From NCBI RefSeq assembly GCF_018736045.1, contig NZ_CP076133.1, positions 930,001 through 994,000 on the forward strand: a stretch of DNA of 64,000 bases. Direction: 5' to 3'. A program made the translations under genes and the position numbers. Positions 9,310 through 18,069 of the stretch are shown here, one piece after another (the first letter of the stretch is position 1; every line of letters starts with the position of its first letter). The notes below the pieces were generated by a model. It ran no database searches. It saw only the letters and a program-made list of their open reading frames with translations, and was not told the origin of the DNA. This stretch comes from Flammeovirga yaeyamensis. GTDB taxonomy: Bacteria; Bacteroidota; Bacteroidia; Cytophagales; Flammeovirgaceae.

Positions 9310-12150
9310 ATGAACAACCATTACTTCATATTTATTGCCCTATTTTTCTTTGGGTGTAGCCCAAAAATCAAAGAACAAAATCAGATAATTACCTTTAAAG
9401 AAATAAAGTGTAATGAGTTAAATAATCCTTTGGGTTTAGATGTAGCACAACCCACTTTTTCCTGGGAAGTAGAGGCTTTGGGCGAAAATAAAAGTCAATC
9501 TGCTTATCAAATAATCGTAGCAAGCTCACCCGAAAACCTTAATATTGATGATGCTGATGTATGGAATGAAGGGAAGAAAATGACAGATCGATCGAGTTAT
9601 ATCAAATACGATGGAGTACCATTGCAAGCTTTTCAAAAATATTGGTGGAAGGTGAAAATTTGGGATGAAAAAGGAAAAGCTTCAGAATGGTCGCCTATCG
9701 GAACTTTCGAGATGGGGTTAATGAATCAAGAAGATTGGGGAGAGTCGAAATGGCTTTCTGTGGTGGATAATAGAACATCAGAATATCAACCAAGAGCGTA
9801 TAAAACGGGTAAAATGAAATCGCCAATAATGGTGAAAAGTCAGGCAGCAGGTTATTTCAGAAAAGTAATTGATACTGAAAAAGAGATCAAAAGTGCTAGA
9901 GCATATGTGTGTGGCTTAGGGTATTATGAATTGTATATCAATGGAGATAAAATAGGTGATCATGTATTAGATCCTGCTCCTTCAAATTATGATCAGCAAG
10001 CATATTATGTTTCTTATGATATTACCAAGAATTTAAAAGAAGGACAAAATACCTTAGGGACGATTGTCGGGAATGGTTTCTATGGTCAGAATATTTCATG
10101 GAAAAGAGACCCAGAATCAGAAAGAGATTTATCGTATGGTAAACCTTGTTTTCGTTTACTTATTGATGTTAAGTATAATAACAACACTCAAAGTTCTTTT
10201 TACTCCGATGAAAGTTGGAAAGCCACAACAGGTCCCATTGTATTTGATAATATCTATGGAGGAGAAACGTATGATGCCAGATTCGAATTAACCAATTGGA
10301 ATACAATTCAGTATAATGATGAAGAATGGTCTTCAGTAAATATTGAGCAACCGAAGATTAAGAAAATAAATGCGCAATTGATGCCTCCAATTAGATCTTT
10401 AAAAGATTTAGCGGCACAAAGAATTTTTAAAGCACCCGATGGAAATTGGATCGTAGACTTTGGGCAAAATGTAGCTGGATGGGTCAACATCAAATTATCT
10501 GAGGATAAAGGAAAACGAATTGATATTGTTCTTACAGAAGCATTAACTCAAGATGGAAAAGATATTTATTTAGGAAGTACCGGCGGAGGAGCAAATGGTT
10601 TAAAGCAGCATTTGATTTACATTTCAAATGGCGAAAAAAATCAGCAATGGTCACCAAAATTCACCTACCACGGTTTTCGCTATGCAAAAATAAGTGGATT
10701 AAAAAATAAGCCTTCATTAAATTCTATCAAGGCTGAATTAGTTGCGACAGATATAAAGGAAAAAGGAAGTTTTTCATGTTCAGATTCTTTACTGAACAAG
10801 ATGCATGAAATTAGTAAATGGACAATCGTTGATAATATTCACGGTATTCCAGAAGACTGTCCGCATAGAGAAAAATGTGGTTGGTTAGGCGATGCACACG
10901 CTTTTTGTGAGTATGCACTCTACAATTATGAGATGGATTATTTCTATAAAAAGTACATGATCGATATCCGAACGCAAAGAAAGAAAACAAAAGGTCACCA
11001 CAAAGAAAAAGAGTATTTAGTACCTACTATGATTGCTCCAGGGAAACGTACATCGACTATTGCAAAATTAGATTGGGGTATTGCAGGCATCTATTTACCA
11101 TGGTATAATTATCTTTATTATGGGGATTCGGCCATCGTAATAGAATACTATGAGGACATGAAAGAGCTCACCAATTATTACCTCTCATTTAAAAATGATA
11201 TAGGCATAATTGATAATGGAATGGGAGATTGGTGTCCTCCACTTTGGGATAGAAAAAGAAATCCGACTGCAATGGAATGCGATCCAGTAATATCAGCCAA
11301 TGCTTATTTTTATGATATCCTGCATATTATGCAAAAGATGGCCATTCTAGTAGATGATAAACAATATGCCACTTTGATGGCCAATGAATATCAACAATTA
11401 GGCGAAGCTTTTAACCTTGAATACTTAAAGGAAAACGATAAATATCTTTGGTACGGAAGTCAGACTGCCACGGTAATGGCCCTACAATTTGATATGGTGC
11501 CCAAAGAAAAAATCAAAGCTGTAATCGATGGTTTAGAACACAATATTGTTGTCGAAAAATCCGGACATCATTCTACAGGCATTCATGGTAACCGATACAT
11601 TTATTCTGTTTTAAGTAAGCATGGTAAATCAGATTTAGCTTATGATATTCTAACTGTTCCTACTTTCCCAAGTCAAACCTATGTGATGAATTACGGTTTT
11701 ACTACTTGGCCAGAAAGACAATTCGAATGGGAAAAAATGCCTGGTTTATCTAATTCATTAAACCACCCTATGCATAGCGGATTTTCTGCCTATTTCTTCG
11801 AATCGATTGGTGGATTGAAACCAACTTTTGAACAAGCAGGTTACAAAGAGTTTATTGTAGATCCTACTTTTCCAACTTCAATAACACATGCGGACGTGAC
11901 CGTTTCAACCCGTTATGGAAAGGTGGAAAACAAATGGGAAATGAAGGGAGGTATTTTAACTATGGACTTGAAAATTCCTTTTAATACAAAAGCTAAAATT
12001 GTACTTTCTGAAGAAGAGAAACAAAGCTTATTGATTTATAAACAAGATGGCTCTCAGGTAAAGAATCTCACCTTAGACTATAACAATTTGATATTGGGTT
12101 CAGGTCAGTATTTGATAAAATATAAAAAGCAAACAGACACCCTTCTTTAA
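9310..12150 (+). CDS. Alpha-L-rhamnosidase, GH78 family, lipoprotein
   Basis: Predicted to hydrolyse alpha-L-rhamnosyl links by inversion. The 946 residues follow the long GH78 plan: lipobox FFFGC (Cys about 16), an Ig-like N-terminal domain (about 28-135), a jelly-roll rhamnosidase N domain with YELYINGDKIGDHVLDP (about 210-226), a second beta domain, the (alpha/alpha)6 barrel (about 485-840) and a C-terminal beta-sandwich. The signature Asp516-Cys-Pro-His-Arg-Glu521 ... Gly-Asp528 has the same +5/+12 spacing as the catalytic Asp/Glu/Asp recalled for Bacillus RhaB, making Glu521 the likely general acid. Glu802 in TTWPER is the likely general base. In an ulvan locus it would release rhamnose from oligosaccharides in the periplasm or at the surface. 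The donor, desulfated or sulfated, cannot be told from sequence. Confidence 0.92.
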   Translation: MNNHYFIFIALFFFGCSPKIKEQNQIITFKEIKCNELNNPLGLDVAQPTFSWEVEALGENKSQSAYQIIVASSPENLNIDDADVWNEGKKMTDRSSYIKYDGVPLQAFQKYWWKVKIWDEKGKASEWSPIGTFEMGLMNQEDWGESKWLSVVDNRTSEYQPRAYKTGKMKSPIMVKSQAAGYFRKVIDTEKEIKSARAYVCGLGYYELYINGDKIGDHVLDPAPSNYDQQAYYVSYDITKNLKEGQNTLGTIVGNGFYGQNISWKRDPESERDLSYGKPCFRLLIDVKYNNNTQSSFYSDESWKATTGPIVFDNIYGGETYDARFELTNWNTIQYNDEEWSSVNIEQPKIKKINAQLMPPIRSLKDLAAQRIFKAPDGNWIVDFGQNVAGWVNIKLSEDKGKRIDIVLTEALTQDGKDIYLGSTGGGANGLKQHLIYISNGEKNQQWSPKFTYHGFRYAKISGLKNKPSLNSIKAELVATDIKEKGSFSCSDSLLNKMHEISKWTIVDNIHGIPEDCPHREKCGWLGDAHAFCEYALYNYEMDYFYKKYMIDIRTQRKKTKGHHKEKEYLVPTMIAPGKRTSTIAKLDWGIAGIYLPWYNYLYYGDSAIVIEYYEDMKELTNYYLSFKNDIGIIDNGMGDWCPPLWDRKRNPTAMECDPVISANAYFYDILHIMQKMAILVDDKQYATLMANEYQQLGEAFNLEYLKENDKYLWYGSQTATVMALQFDMVPKEKIKAVIDGLEHNIVVEKSGHHSTGIHGNRYIYSVLSKHGKSDLAYDILTVPTFPSQTYVMNYGFTTWPERQFEWEKMPGLSNSLNHPMHSGFSAYFFESIGGLKPTFEQAGYKEFIVDPTFPTSITHADVTVSTRYGKVENKWEMKGGILTMDLKIPFNTKAKIVLSEEEKQSLLIYKQDGSQVKNLTLDYNNLILGSGQYLIKYKKQTDTLL

Positions 12151-12200
12151 TTTTTTTTTGGGGAGATTTCATAAAATCTTAATCAATTTTCATGATCAAC

Positions 12201-12235
12201 AACACAATAGTATTGAATACTGATACTATTGTGTT
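12201..12235. repeat. 13-bp perfect inverted repeat without T tract
   Basis: AACACAATAGTAT (12201-12213) pairs perfectly with 12223-12235 around a 9-base loop, 50 bases after the GH78 stop. No T run follows on either strand, so a simple intrinsic terminator is not obvious. It may be an operator, an mRNA-stabilising 3' hairpin or a weak terminator. Confidence 0.6.
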
Positions 12236-12240
12236 ATAAG

Positions 12241-12268
12241 TTGATGAGAATACGATTTTACCTTTAGT
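12241..12268 (+). promoter_or_regulatory. Possible Bacteroidota-type promoter for the GH3-GH2-lyase unit
   Basis: TTG at 12241-12243 and TACCTTTA at 12259-12266 resemble the -33 (TTTG) and -7 (TAnnTTTG) elements known for Bacteroidota sigma factors. The spacing is slightly short (15 bases). Pattern match only. Confidence 0.25.
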
Positions 12269-12327
12269 ATGGATTATTTTACATCAATAGAGCCCTGTTT
12301 TTCAGCTATTATTGTAATGAGCGAAAG

Positions 12328-12358
12328 TCATTAGTGGACGAAAGTCCCAATGATTTTT
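12328..12358 (+). terminator. GAAA-tetraloop hairpin followed by T5 in the leader of the GH3 gene
   Basis: TCATT-AGT-GGAC, the loop GAAA, then GTCC-C-AATGA form a bulged hairpin that runs straight into TTTTT. It lies 178 bases past the GH78 stop and 158 bases before the GH3 ATG. It could be the GH78 terminator or an attenuator downstream of the possible promoter at 12241. Confidence 0.55.
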
Positions 12359-12516
12359 AGCCGAAATGAAATTGATTTGTAGAACGACATTGAATAGTTT
12401 ATTGGATAATCGATCACCTTTTTTAGTAAGTAAGACTAATAAATAAAATCAGTGATTTGAAGCATCCAAAATAAACGAAGAGAAATAAAGGATAACTTTT
12501 TAAAGTGATTGAAAGG

Positions 12517-14802
12517 ATGAATTTTTTTAAAAAAATAACGATAACAATTTTTTGTGTTGGACTAATATCTAGTTTTAAAACAAACGAAGAAAATAAGGTA
12601 GCCTTATACAAACAACCAAAAGCAGACATAGAAAGCAGAGTTCAAGATTTATTAAAAAGAATGACGCTTGAGGAGAAGGTGGCTCAAATGAGAATGTTCC
12701 ATGCCAATAAAGGAGTGGAGTTTAGTGAAGATGGTAAATTAGTGCTTTCCGATGTGGTACAACAAAAACTAACTTTAGGTATTGGTGGAATTAAGAATCC
12801 AGGAGAACACAATACGCCAGAGGAAGCGGCAGAGTTAAACAATCAATTACAAAAATACATTATCAAAAATAGTCGTTTGGGTATACCAGGCTTTTTTGTG
12901 ACAGAATCATATAATGGAGTGGATGCAGCAGGATGTACAAGTTTTGGACGTCCGATCAACATGGCATCAACTTTTAATAGAGCGTTGATCAAAAAGGTGT
13001 ACGATGCAGTTGGTAGAGAAGCAAGAATGAGAGGTTTACACTTGACCCATTCACCAGAAGCAGATATTGTAAGAGACCCTAGATTTGGTCGTATGAGTGA
13101 GGCATTCAGTGAAGATACTTATTTGACTACTCAAATGATTATTAACGCTGTAAATGGATTACAAGGTGATTATGAAGGGTTAAGCAAAACACATATTGGC
13201 GCTGTAACAAAACACTTTGCAGGCTATGCTCAATTAGCTGGCGGTACCAATTTCGCATCCATTGAAATTTCTCCTCGCACTTTAATTGATGAAATTTTCC
13301 CGCCTTTTGAAGCTGCTGTAAAAGAAGCTAACACTCTAGGAATTATGGCATCTCATGGTGACTTGAACGGTATTGCAAGTCATGCAAACCCTTGGTTATT
13401 AACTGAAGTACTTCGTGATCAGTGGAACTTTGAAGGCTATGTGGTTTCTGACGCAAATGATATTGGTCGTTTACACTATTTTATGAAAGTAGCAGAAACA
13501 CCAGAAGAAGCGGCTTTACTTGGTCTTCTAGCAGGAGTTGATGTAGACCTTTATGCGGAGGATGCTTATGCTTTATTGCCAAAAATGGTAAAAGAAAAGC
13601 CTGAGTTGATGCAATACATCGATCGATCTGCAGCTAGAGTATTGCGTACAAAATTCATTTTAGGTCTTTTTGAGGATCCATATATTAAAGTAAAAAAGGT
13701 AAACGATAACGTTAGAACTCCTGAAAATTTGGAGTTGGCAAGAGCATCAGATCGTGAATCAATTATCTTATTAAAGAACGATGGTGTTTTACCATTGGAC
13801 TCGAACAAAGCAATGAAGTTGGCTTTAGTTGGACCTGTTTTAGATGAAACGGTAAAAGAACAATTTGCTTCTATTGTAGGTGAAAACATCACTTTAGTAA
13901 CAGAAAAAGGATTTGATTTAACCAATGGTAGAGGTGGTATTCCTGAGTTAACTAAGGAGAACATTCAAAAAGAAGGAATTGAAAAAATTATAAATACAGC
14001 AAAGTCAGCAGATGTGATTGTTGCCGTAGTTGGAGGAGATGATTTTACATCAAAAGAAGGATTTTTTACTCATGCTTTTGGAGATAGAGATAGCATCGAT
14101 CCAGTAGGCTTACAAGATGAATTGATTGTAGAACTAAAGAAGTTAGGAAAGCCAGTAGTTATCGTACTTAAACATAGAAGAACGCTATCAGTAAACACAT
14201 TTGCAAAAGAAGCAGATGCTATGCTCGATTGTTGGGACTTGAGCGAAGAAGGAAATTATGCGATCGCTGAAGTGTTATTTGGTAAAGTAAATCCGTCAGG
14301 AAAATTGCCAGTCACAGTTCCAAGATCAATAGGTCAGATTCCTTTCCACTACAGCCAAAAAGAAATTAACTATAAAAAAGGATATCTTTTTGCTGAAAAC
14401 ACCCCATTGTTCGACTTTGGTTTCGGTTTAAGTTACACTCAGTTTGAGTATTCTGATATATCACTTTCATCAAGTGAAATGACTGATGATTCAGAATTGA
14501 CTGCACGTATTACCATTACCAACAAAGGAGATAGGGCAGGCAAAGAAACAGTTCAGTTATACCTTAAAGATTTGATTGGCCAAGTAGTTAGACCTATGCA
14601 AGAATTAAAAGGATTTGAAAAGATTGAATTAGCTGCTGGAGAGAGCAAAGTAGTTTCTTTTAAAATCACTCCAGACATGTTGGAATACACAGGATTAGAA
14701 ATGAAAAAGATTCCTGGTTATGGAGATTTTGAATTACGCATTGGAAGTTCTAGTGCAGAGTTTAAAGCAACCAATTTCAAATTGAAATCGGGTAAACTAT
14801 AA
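12517..14802 (+). CDS. Glycoside hydrolase family 3 beta-glycosidase
   Basis: A retaining exo-beta-glycosidase. In an ulvan setting beta-xylosidase or beta-glucosidase activity is most plausible, but GH3 specificity cannot be read from sequence. From the ATG at 12517 the protein has 761 residues: a short signal, the GH3 N-terminal TIM barrel (about 40-380) with VRDPRFGRMSEAFSEDTYL and VTKHFAGYAQLAGG, the catalytic nucleophile Asp312 in GYVVSDANDIGRL, the GH3 C-terminal alpha/beta domain (about 400-640) and a fibronectin III-like end (about 670-745). An in-frame GTG at 12505 exists, but the signal peptide fits the ATG. It is the first gene of a run with GH2, the PL24-type lyase and the module-only protein. 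Confidence 0.92.
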   Translation: MNFFKKITITIFCVGLISSFKTNEENKVALYKQPKADIESRVQDLLKRMTLEEKVAQMRMFHANKGVEFSEDGKLVLSDVVQQKLTLGIGGIKNPGEHNTPEEAAELNNQLQKYIIKNSRLGIPGFFVTESYNGVDAAGCTSFGRPINMASTFNRALIKKVYDAVGREARMRGLHLTHSPEADIVRDPRFGRMSEAFSEDTYLTTQMIINAVNGLQGDYEGLSKTHIGAVTKHFAGYAQLAGGTNFASIEISPRTLIDEIFPPFEAAVKEANTLGIMASHGDLNGIASHANPWLLTEVLRDQWNFEGYVVSDANDIGRLHYFMKVAETPEEAALLGLLAGVDVDLYAEDAYALLPKMVKEKPELMQYIDRSAARVLRTKFILGLFEDPYIKVKKVNDNVRTPENLELARASDRESIILLKNDGVLPLDSNKAMKLALVGPVLDETVKEQFASIVGENITLVTEKGFDLTNGRGGIPELTKENIQKEGIEKIINTAKSADVIVAVVGGDDFTSKEGFFTHAFGDRDSIDPVGLQDELIVELKKLGKPVVIVLKHRRTLSVNTFAKEADAMLDCWDLSEEGNYAIAEVLFGKVNPSGKLPVTVPRSIGQIPFHYSQKEINYKKGYLFAENTPLFDFGFGLSYTQFEYSDISLSSSEMTDDSELTARITITNKGDRAGKETVQLYLKDLIGQVVRPMQELKGFEKIELAAGESKVVSFKITPDMLEYTGLEMKKIPGYGDFELRIGSSSAEFKATNFKLKSGKL

Positions 14803-14900
14803 AATTTGTTTTGGCAATGTCTTTATGATAGGCAGGATAATCAGCCTTTTCACAAAAGCGATTGCACCCAGTAATTGAATGAACAAACATCTAAAATGTT

Positions 14901-17900
14901 ATGTGGAAGCTTAGTCAGTTAAAATATTGGATGATACTGTTTTTATCAGTACTGATGTTCCAAGTTCATGGACAAAGAATCGAAACTCGATTAGATGAAC
15001 AATGGAAATTTGTATTGGATGAAGACGAGGCTAATTTCTCCGAAAAAGAATTTGATGATACACAGTGGACGGTATTGAATCTACCTCACGATTGGTCTTT
15101 CAATAAGGGCGTAAGAAATGGAGGAGATCAAATGCAAGGTGGTGGTTATCACGATGGAGGAATTGGTTGGTATCGAAAATCGTTTAATGTTACTAAGTCG
15201 AGTTTATCAAACATCTTCTATATCAATTTTGATGGGGTGTATATGAACAGTGAAGTTTGGATAAATGGTCATCGATTAGGGACAAGACCTTATGGGTATA
15301 TTAGTTTTCGTTATTTAATATCAAAATATTTAAAAGAAGGACAAAATACGATTGCGGTTCGTGTGGATAATAGCTTGGAACCTTCAGCTCGATGGTATCA
15401 CCCTTGTGGAATCTATGCTTCAGTTAATTTAATTGAGGTTAATTCCACACATATTTTACCAAATGGAGTTTTTGTAACGACTCCGAAAATCACCGATAAA
15501 AAAGGGATGGTAAATGCTGAAGTGTCCATTGCTACACAAGGAAAAGTAGCTAAGAAGTCCAGGGTAAAGACATCTATTCTGACACAAAATGGAGAATTGA
15601 TATCTTCATCTGAAAAAAAAATAGGAGAGTTGTCTTCACCTTATCAATTGAAAATGGAGGTGGAGGAACCCAAATTATGGAGTCCCGAATCACCAAATTT
15701 GTATGTCTTAAAAACACAGGTGGTTGTTGGTAAAAAAGTAATTGATGAAGTAAATACCACTTTTGGTTTCCGTACAATCAAATGGGATAATGGTACAGGT
15801 TTCTGGTTGAATGGAAATAATGTAAAACTAAAAGGGGTTTGCGAACATTGGGAAGGCGGTCCCGTCGGAGGAGCGTGGACAAAGCCTATGCTTCGATGGA
15901 AACTACAATTACTAAAAGATATGGGCATTAACGCTATACGTCCATCTCATAACCCAACGCCACCTATGTTTTACGATATATGTGATGAGATTGGTTTGTT
16001 AGTGATGGATGAAATCTTTGATGGATGGCACAAAAAAGCACCTGAAGATTATGGTAAACAAGCTTTTGATGAGTGGTGGCAGAAAGATATCGAAGAATGG
16101 ATCAAAAGAGATCGTAATCATCCAAGTATTTTTGTCTATAGTTTAGGGAACGAAACACATAGTGATATTGCTCCAGAATTGGTAGCATTCAGTAGAAATA
16201 TCGACCCGACAAGATTGTACACTTCGGGTGCAGGCAATAGCGAAGACATGGATATTATTGGAGTAAATGGAGGATCAGAAACCCAAACTTTTATAGAGAA
16301 CAAACGTTTCGAAAAACCATTTATTTCTACAGAAGCACCACATACATGGCAAACAAGAGGGTATTACAGAACTCAAACTTGGTGGAGAGACAATGAGCTT
16401 CCTGGGACGTATGAATTACCAAACTTGACAGATAAAGAAATTTTCTTTTATGAAGGATTGGATCCCAAAAAGTGGAAAAATAGAAAACAACGTTTCAACT
16501 CATCTTATGATAATGCAACAGTAAGAATATCAGCTAGAAAGAGTTGGGAACAGGTACGTGATAATCCTTGGATCAGTGGTCATTTTCGTTGGACAGGATT
16601 TGATTATTACGGAGAAGCAGGACTTGTACATGGAGGTTTACCTTTCAACTTATTTATGGGAGGAGCCTTGGATGTAGCAGGTTTCAAAAAAGACTTGTTC
16701 TATTTCTATCAAAGTCAGTGGACAGAGAAAACAATGGTTCACATTTTACCTCATTGGACACATCCTAGAATGAAGGTGGGAACTGAAATTCCAGTATGGG
16801 TATATTCTAATGCAGAGGAAGTGGAACTATTCTTTAATGGTACATCATTGGGTAAGGACAAGCCTGGGACAGTATGGAACGAAATGCAATGTGAATGGAT
16901 GGTTCCTTATCAAAAAGGTACTTTAGAAGCAGTTGCTTATATAGATGGAAAAGTAGTTAAAAGAACTTCAGTAAGCACTAGTGGAGCTCCAGAAGTTTTG
17001 AGTACGGAAATCACCAAACTAAAAGCAGAAGATGGCTTTTCTGATAGTTATATCATTACATCTCAGAGTTTGGATAAAGAGGGAAACTTATATCCGTACG
17101 GGGAGAATAAAGTGTATTATAAGTTGATGGGCGATCTTCAAAAAGTATCCATGGAAAATGGTAATCCAATCGATCCAACTAGTCGAACAAAATTGGATTA
17201 CAGAAGCTTATTCTTTGGTAAAAATAGATTATTCGCTAAGGCATCAAATAATGCTCATTCAGCTACTTTAGTGACCGCTTCTATTTTGGGAGATAAAGCC
17301 TTGTACTTGTCAGATAGTATTTTCATCGATGTGGAACAACTATCGATTATAGGACAAAATGATAGGATGGATTTAGAAGTACTTTACACTACAGATGCAT
17401 CAGATCCATTAAAAAGCGGGAAAGAATATAAAGCTGGTTTTACAGTTAAAGATGGAACTACGGTGAAAGCTGTAGTGCTTTCGAATAATGTAGAGTTACT
17501 CTCCATGAGCGAAAATTTTGGTAAAAATGAAGGTCTATTTTGGGGAGATGAACACTCCGCAGATATGTGGATTGGTCGAGGAGTAAACATTGCAGCAGAA
17601 GAGGCCATTTTAAATGGTAATGCCAAAGTATCAAATGATGCTTACCGTTATAAAGGGACAGGTTTTGTACAATTTGATAAAGGCGAGGGATCGGTTACTT
17701 GGTTTAAAGAAAACGATGGTGAGGCAGGAGATTTTAGCATACGTTTTCGCTACATGCACAATAACCAAAATGAACTGCATCCTATGAAATTATACGTGAA
17801 TGGAACGTATGTAAAAACATTCGATTTTAAGCCAACTGGCGGTTGGGAAAAGGAGTGGAAGTTTGTTAATACCATTGTCAATTTCCAAGCGGGGGCGAAC

Positions 17901-17963
17901 GAGATCAAACTAGAAACCACTGGAAAAAGTGGTCCTTATTTAGACGAACTATTCGTGGATTAG
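14901..17963 (+). CDS. Glycoside hydrolase family 2 enzyme with C-terminal binding modules
   Basis: A retaining exo-beta-glycosidase of the galactosidase/glucuronidase superfamily. The 1020 residues comprise a signal peptide ending near VHGQ, a GH2 sugar-binding jelly roll (about 26-190), an immunoglobulin-like domain (about 195-300), and a TIM barrel (about 300-600) with acid/base Glu418 in YSLGNE and nucleophile Glu478 in FISTEAPHTW. A DUF4982-like domain follows (about 625-700, with VELFFNGTSLG). The C-terminal part (about 860-1020) ends in a jelly-roll that looks like a carbohydrate-binding module (FVQFDKGEGSVTWFKENDG; YVNGTYVKTFDF). Similar GH2 enzymes occur in known ulvan loci; the sugar released here is not determined. 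Spacing to the GH3 gene (98 bases) and the lyase gene (106 bases) suggests one transcript. Confidence 0.9.
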   Translation: MWKLSQLKYWMILFLSVLMFQVHGQRIETRLDEQWKFVLDEDEANFSEKEFDDTQWTVLNLPHDWSFNKGVRNGGDQMQGGGYHDGGIGWYRKSFNVTKSSLSNIFYINFDGVYMNSEVWINGHRLGTRPYGYISFRYLISKYLKEGQNTIAVRVDNSLEPSARWYHPCGIYASVNLIEVNSTHILPNGVFVTTPKITDKKGMVNAEVSIATQGKVAKKSRVKTSILTQNGELISSSEKKIGELSSPYQLKMEVEEPKLWSPESPNLYVLKTQVVVGKKVIDEVNTTFGFRTIKWDNGTGFWLNGNNVKLKGVCEHWEGGPVGGAWTKPMLRWKLQLLKDMGINAIRPSHNPTPPMFYDICDEIGLLVMDEIFDGWHKKAPEDYGKQAFDEWWQKDIEEWIKRDRNHPSIFVYSLGNETHSDIAPELVAFSRNIDPTRLYTSGAGNSEDMDIIGVNGGSETQTFIENKRFEKPFISTEAPHTWQTRGYYRTQTWWRDNELPGTYELPNLTDKEIFFYEGLDPKKWKNRKQRFNSSYDNATVRISARKSWEQVRDNPWISGHFRWTGFDYYGEAGLVHGGLPFNLFMGGALDVAGFKKDLFYFYQSQWTEKTMVHILPHWTHPRMKVGTEIPVWVYSNAEEVELFFNGTSLGKDKPGTVWNEMQCEWMVPYQKGTLEAVAYIDGKVVKRTSVSTSGAPEVLSTEITKLKAEDGFSDSYIITSQSLDKEGNLYPYGENKVYYKLMGDLQKVSMENGNPIDPTSRTKLDYRSLFFGKNRLFAKASNNAHSATLVTASILGDKALYLSDSIFIDVEQLSIIGQNDRMDLEVLYTTDASDPLKSGKEYKAGFTVKDGTTVKAVVLSNNVELLSMSENFGKNEGLFWGDEHSADMWIGRGVNIAAEEAILNGNAKVSNDAYRYKGTGFVQFDKGEGSVTWFKENDGEAGDFSIRFRYMHNNQNELHPMKLYVNGTYVKTFDFKPTGGWEKEWKFVNTIVNFQAGANEIKLETTGKSGPYLDELFVD

Positions 17964-18069
17964 TCCACGAAGAAATGAATGATATAAAAGGAAATCTGAT
18001 CTAACAAAGAACATGTGATAGATCTGTTTTTCCTCACTGAACAATTTGAATTATTACTTAACAGACAGT

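Larger units (their letters stand above)
12151..12516 (+). other. Intergenic stretch between GH78 and GH3
   Basis: 366 bases with no gene. It contains the 13-bp inverted repeat at 12201, a possible promoter at 12241 and the GAAA hairpin with T5 at 12328. The motif CGAAAGTC occurs twice, at 12322 and 12339. This is the likeliest place where transcription of the 12517-23269 block starts. Confidence 0.5.

Noticed and set aside
18046-18069. Eight-codon N-terminal extension of the PL24-type lyase from TTG
   Set aside because: It would place extra residues before a normal signal peptide; the ATG at 18070 explains the protein better.
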